Below, one piece after another: positions 61,669-64,000 of a stretch of DNA of 64,000 nucleotides (position 1 is its first letter; each line of letters opens with the position of its first letter). Location: contig NZ_NWUX01000001.1 of NCBI RefSeq assembly GCF_002374315.1, positions 558,001-622,000 of the forward strand, read 5' to 3'. The notes beneath the pieces are model-generated. The model was not told the DNA's origin. It searched no databases and saw only the letters and a program-made list of their open reading frames with translations. The DNA comes from Vreelandella nigrificans (lineage in GTDB: Bacteria > Pseudomonadota > Gammaproteobacteria > Pseudomonadales > Halomonadaceae). Position numbers and translations under genes: made by a program.

Positions 61669-62169
61669 ATGATCGTATTACAGACCAACCACGGTGACAT
61701 CACTATCGCGCTAAATTATGATAAAGCGCCACTTAGCGCTGCCAACTTTGAGCAGTATGTGCGCGAAGGATTTTACGACGGCACACTATTTCATCGTGTG
61801 ATTGATGGCTTCATGGTTCAAGGCGGCGGTTTTGATCAAGAATTTAACCAAAAGCTAACCCGTGACCCCATCGAAAATGAAGCCGACAACGGCCTGGAAA
61901 ATACAATTGGCACCCTCGCCATGGCCCGCACCCAAGACCCGCACTCAGCTACCGCACAATTTTTTATCAATGTAGGTAACAACAGCTTTCTGAATCATAG
62001 CGGCAAAAGCCTGCAAGGGTGGGGCTATGCAGTGTTTGGTGAAGTTGTAGATGGCATGGACGTAGTTAATGCCATTAAGAGTGTCAATACCACTCGCCGC
62101 GGCATGCATGCTGATGTCCCTGCAGAAGATGTCATTATTGAGCGTGCATACGTTAAAGAAGCGGAATAA
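61669..62169 (+). CDS. ppiB: Cyclophilin-type peptidyl-prolyl isomerase B
   Basis: The 166-aa protein starts at [10 protein letters not shown], with AGGA nine bases upstream; an earlier ATG has no such site. Cyclophilin motifs [23 protein letters not shown] and [15 protein letters not shown] are present, and no signal peptide is seen, so it is cytoplasmic. It lies 15 bases ahead of lpxH, the order also seen in E. coli. Confidence 0.95.
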   Translation: MIVLQTNHGDITIALNYDKAPLSAANFEQYVREGFYDGTLFHRVIDGFMVQGGGFDQEFNQKLTRDPIENEADNGLENTIGTLAMARTQDPHSATAQFFINVGNNSFLNHSGKSLQGWGYAVFGEVVDGMDVVNAIKSVNTTRRGMHADVPAEDVIIERAYVKEAE

Positions 62170-62184
62170 CCGTTTAGGAGCTTT

Positions 62185-62955
62185 ATGCGCACTCTTTTAG
62201 TTGCTGACCTGCATCTGAGTAGCGAGACCCCTGAGATTAACCAGGGGTTCTACCGCTATTTAGAGCAAACCGCTAAGGGGGCGGACTCCCTATACATTTT
62301 GGGCGATCTTTTTGACGCCTGGATAGGCGATGATCTTCTTGATACCCCCCACCCGCTTAGTATTATCGCTCAAGAGGTTATTAAGCGATTACGTCAACTA
62401 AGCAGCAACGGAACAGCTATCCATTTCCTGCATGGTAATCGCGACTTTTTGATTGGTGAGCGTTTCATTACCGCCTGCCAGGGAAACTTACTACCAGAGG
62501 CTCAAACAGTTGAGCTTCAAGGCGTACCCGTATTGATCCTTCATGGCGATAGCTTATGCACTAAAGATGAAGCCTACATGGCATTTCGCCAACAGTCTCG
62601 AGATCCTCAGTGGCAAGCGCAAATCCTAGCACTCCCTCTAGAGCAGCGCTTGGAGTTAGCCAAGAGCTTACGCATGCAATCAGGGAGCGCCAATGCTAAT
62701 AAAGCCGAAGAGATCATGGATGTAACGCATGATGAGGTGGTAGCGCTAATGGAACGCTTTGGTGTGACAACCATGATTCATGGTCATACGCATCGCCCAA
62801 AAGTTCATGATTTAACGGTAGAAGATGTACCAGCCAAGCGGTTTGTTCTAGGTGATTGGGACGCACTGCATGGTTGGGACGTAGTGATTGAGCAAACGGC
62901 GGAGCACTCTGCAATGCCGATTCTACGCCAGTTCTCCCTCAACTCTCCACCATAG
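62185..62955 (+). CDS. lpxH: UDP-2,3-diacylglucosamine diphosphatase
   Basis: This 256-aa metallophosphoesterase makes lipid X in lipid A synthesis. Metal motifs are LVADLHLSSE, ILGDLFDAWIGDD, LHGNRDFLIG, LHGDSLCTKDEAY and the late MIHGHTHRPKVH. TAGGAG precedes the start. Confidence 0.96.
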   Translation: MRTLLVADLHLSSETPEINQGFYRYLEQTAKGADSLYILGDLFDAWIGDDLLDTPHPLSIIAQEVIKRLRQLSSNGTAIHFLHGNRDFLIGERFITACQGNLLPEAQTVELQGVPVLILHGDSLCTKDEAYMAFRQQSRDPQWQAQILALPLEQRLELAKSLRMQSGSANANKAEEIMDVTHDEVVALMERFGVTTMIHGHTHRPKVHDLTVEDVPAKRFVLGDWDALHGWDVVIEQTAEHSAMPILRQFSLNSPP

Positions 62956-62985
62956 CCACCCACTATTGGCACAACTAGCATAATA

Positions 62986-63015
62986 GATAAAGCCGATCTA
63001 ATGATCGGCTTTATC
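62986..63015. terminator. Terminator between lpxH and ppiD
   Basis: GATAAAGCCGATC and its exact complement form a 13-bp stem with a TAAT loop between convergent genes. It may work in both directions, since AT-rich flanks are formed by the stem itself. Confidence 0.75.
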
Positions 63016-63073
63016 AAAGCTTAGCGTTTCAATTTTACTGCTACAACGCTAAATTAATCGCTCTAGATGCGCT

Positions 63074-64000
63074 CTACCGCTCAATATTGGCATTCCGGCG
63101 TAGGTCATCGATCAGGCCTTGAATTACCGACTGAGCTCTAAGCTGTTCGGCCATTTGGGCTACGAAAGAGGTTACCTGCTCATCAACCTCTCCAGCTGTT
63201 ACGCTATCCAATGCCACAACTACCACGCTTTGTGGCAGCATTACAGAACGATACGCACTTTGCCCATCCTCAGGGCGAGGCATACGAAACACTTCCTGAA
63301 CTAGTGTTTGAGGCAACGTGCTGTCAGACTGCCGAGACACGTTAGATGCCTCAAGCCATGTGACATCTACTGTTTCACCAGCCTCTAACGCTGTAATTAA
63401 GCGCTCAGCTTCGTCCTCTAGCCGATCCAGACGCTGCTGTGCAGCAACTGCGCTCTCGACTTCATCACGCACTTCATCCAGCGTTAACCGAGTAGGCTCT
63501 CTATGCTCTGCAACGCGCAAAACCAAGCGGCGATCATCATCTAGTTCGATAACTTCGCTGTTATATCCTTCGACGAGAACGTCAGCACTGAATGCTTCAT
63601 CAAGTACGCCTGGTTCCGAAAGAGGACCATCGCCTTCGCCACGAGCCAGCCAATCCGTTTGATTGAGCGTCAAGCCAAGGTCATCCGCCACACTTTCCAG
63701 ATCATCAGCAGCAAAGCTTTCATCTATCAGACGCTGAACCTGTCGGTTAAAAGCATCGTTCACTTCACGCAAAGCCACTTCTCGCTGCAGAGCATCGCGC
63801 TGTTCCTCAAACGTTGGTGCAGCGATACCGGTTACCTGCAAAATATGAAAGGCCCCGTCCATTTCTACAAGCTGCGATATTTCACCTTCGCCAAGAGCAA
63901 ACGCCGCTTCATCAAACGCATCACCGAAGAAACCAGGGCTAATCACACCTAAGTCGCCACCCTCTTCTGCACTAGCAGTATCATCAGAGTAGCGTAAAGC
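63074..64000 (-). CDS. ppiD: PpiD-like periplasmic chaperone, C-terminal part (runs off the window)
   Basis: The frame is open to the window edge; the gene's start lies beyond 64000. The 308 residues seen begin within a parvulin domain (EEGGDLGVISPGFFGDAFDE, then ALGEGEISQLVEMDGAFHIL). They continue into the long helical and beta region typical of PpiD (WLARGEGDGPLSEPGVLDEA, SEVIELDDDRRLVLRV). PpiD is anchored to the inner membrane and assists outer-membrane protein folding. An apparent internal start (GTG at 63946) is only an artefact of the truncated view. Confidence 0.85.
   Translation of the reverse strand, partial: ALRYSDDTASAEEGGDLGVISPGFFGDAFDEAAFALGEGEISQLVEMDGAFHILQVTGIAAPTFEEQRDALQREVALREVNDAFNRQVQRLIDESFAADDLESVADDLGLTLNQTDWLARGEGDGPLSEPGVLDEAFSADVLVEGYNSEVIELDDDRRLVLRVAEHREPTRLTLDEVRDEVESAVAAQQRLDRLEDEAERLITALEAGETVDVTWLEASNVSRQSDSTLPQTLVQEVFRMPRPEDGQSAYRSVMLPQSVVVVALDSVTAGEVDEQVTSFVAQMAEQLRAQSVIQGLIDDLRRNANIER

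Overview
The window looks like chromosome of a gammaproteobacterium, most probably a halophile of the Halomonadaceae (Halomonas/Vreelandella type). This is inferred from the mix of genes (TAXI-type TRAP transporter, SulP and CvrA-type ion transporters, OsmF/Yeh osmolyte importer, PrpE, Bkd complex) and the style of the proteins; no database search was possible. Almost all of it is densely packed, intact housekeeping and transport genes. The clear exception is an integrated mobile element at the left end.

Region 1 (about 419-12190) is an 11.8-kb integrative element in the 3' end of a tRNA-Ser(UGA) gene. A 14-bp copy of the tRNA 3' end lies at 419-432, and the intact tRNA (minus strand, 12177-12267) is at the other end. 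Each end also carries a pair of ACCCAACAT repeats that look like integrase arm sites. Every gene in the element is on the minus strand, read away from the tRNA, and many neighbours overlap as TAATG or ATGA. The order is: P4-type integrase, an unknown 294-aa protein, AlpA regulator, Ash/Icd-like protein, two small unknowns, CHC2 zinc-finger primase-like protein, DUF3987 P-loop protein, a 261-aa protein whose gene contains a 111-bp-spaced duplicated hairpin repeat, a 117-aa unknown, a phage tail tape-measure protein, a 151-aa unknown, a very small ORF, a second AlpA-like protein, and a HigBA-like toxin-antitoxin pair. The integration and replication half resembles a P4-like phage satellite. It has no capsid, portal, terminase or other tail gene, so the lone tape-measure gene is the most unusual feature of the window.

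Region 2 (12.3-25.4 kb) holds a K+/H+ antiporter, an orphan NMT1/THI5-like binding protein, a DEDDh exonuclease/GIY-YIG fusion, esterase YbfF, YhhQ with a probable preQ1-I riboswitch, PrpE, an ArsR-type regulator, SohB, an SCP2-domain protein, and a methyltransferase-rnhA-dnaQ-nudC cluster. Region 3 (25.5-35 kb) has gloB and mltD, the yejABEF peptide importer, and a nitrilase-rsuA pair. Region 4 (35-45 kb) has rarD, a chemoreceptor with a C-terminal sensor domain, a SulP transporter, a TAXI-TRAP uptake pair, an acyl-CoA ligase, and an acyl-CoA dehydrogenase reduced to its two ends.

Region 5 (45.5-58.4 kb) has a four-gene MCE/Mla-type lipid transport operon. It is followed by a minus-strand branched-chain 2-oxoacid dehydrogenase operon (E1alpha, E1beta, E2) that ends with a Hanks-type protein kinase in place of an E3 gene, and then by the osmF-yehYXW osmolyte importer. 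Region 6 (58.4-64 kb) is the conserved cysS-glnS / ppiB-lpxH neighbourhood, with a PpiD-like gene running off the right edge.
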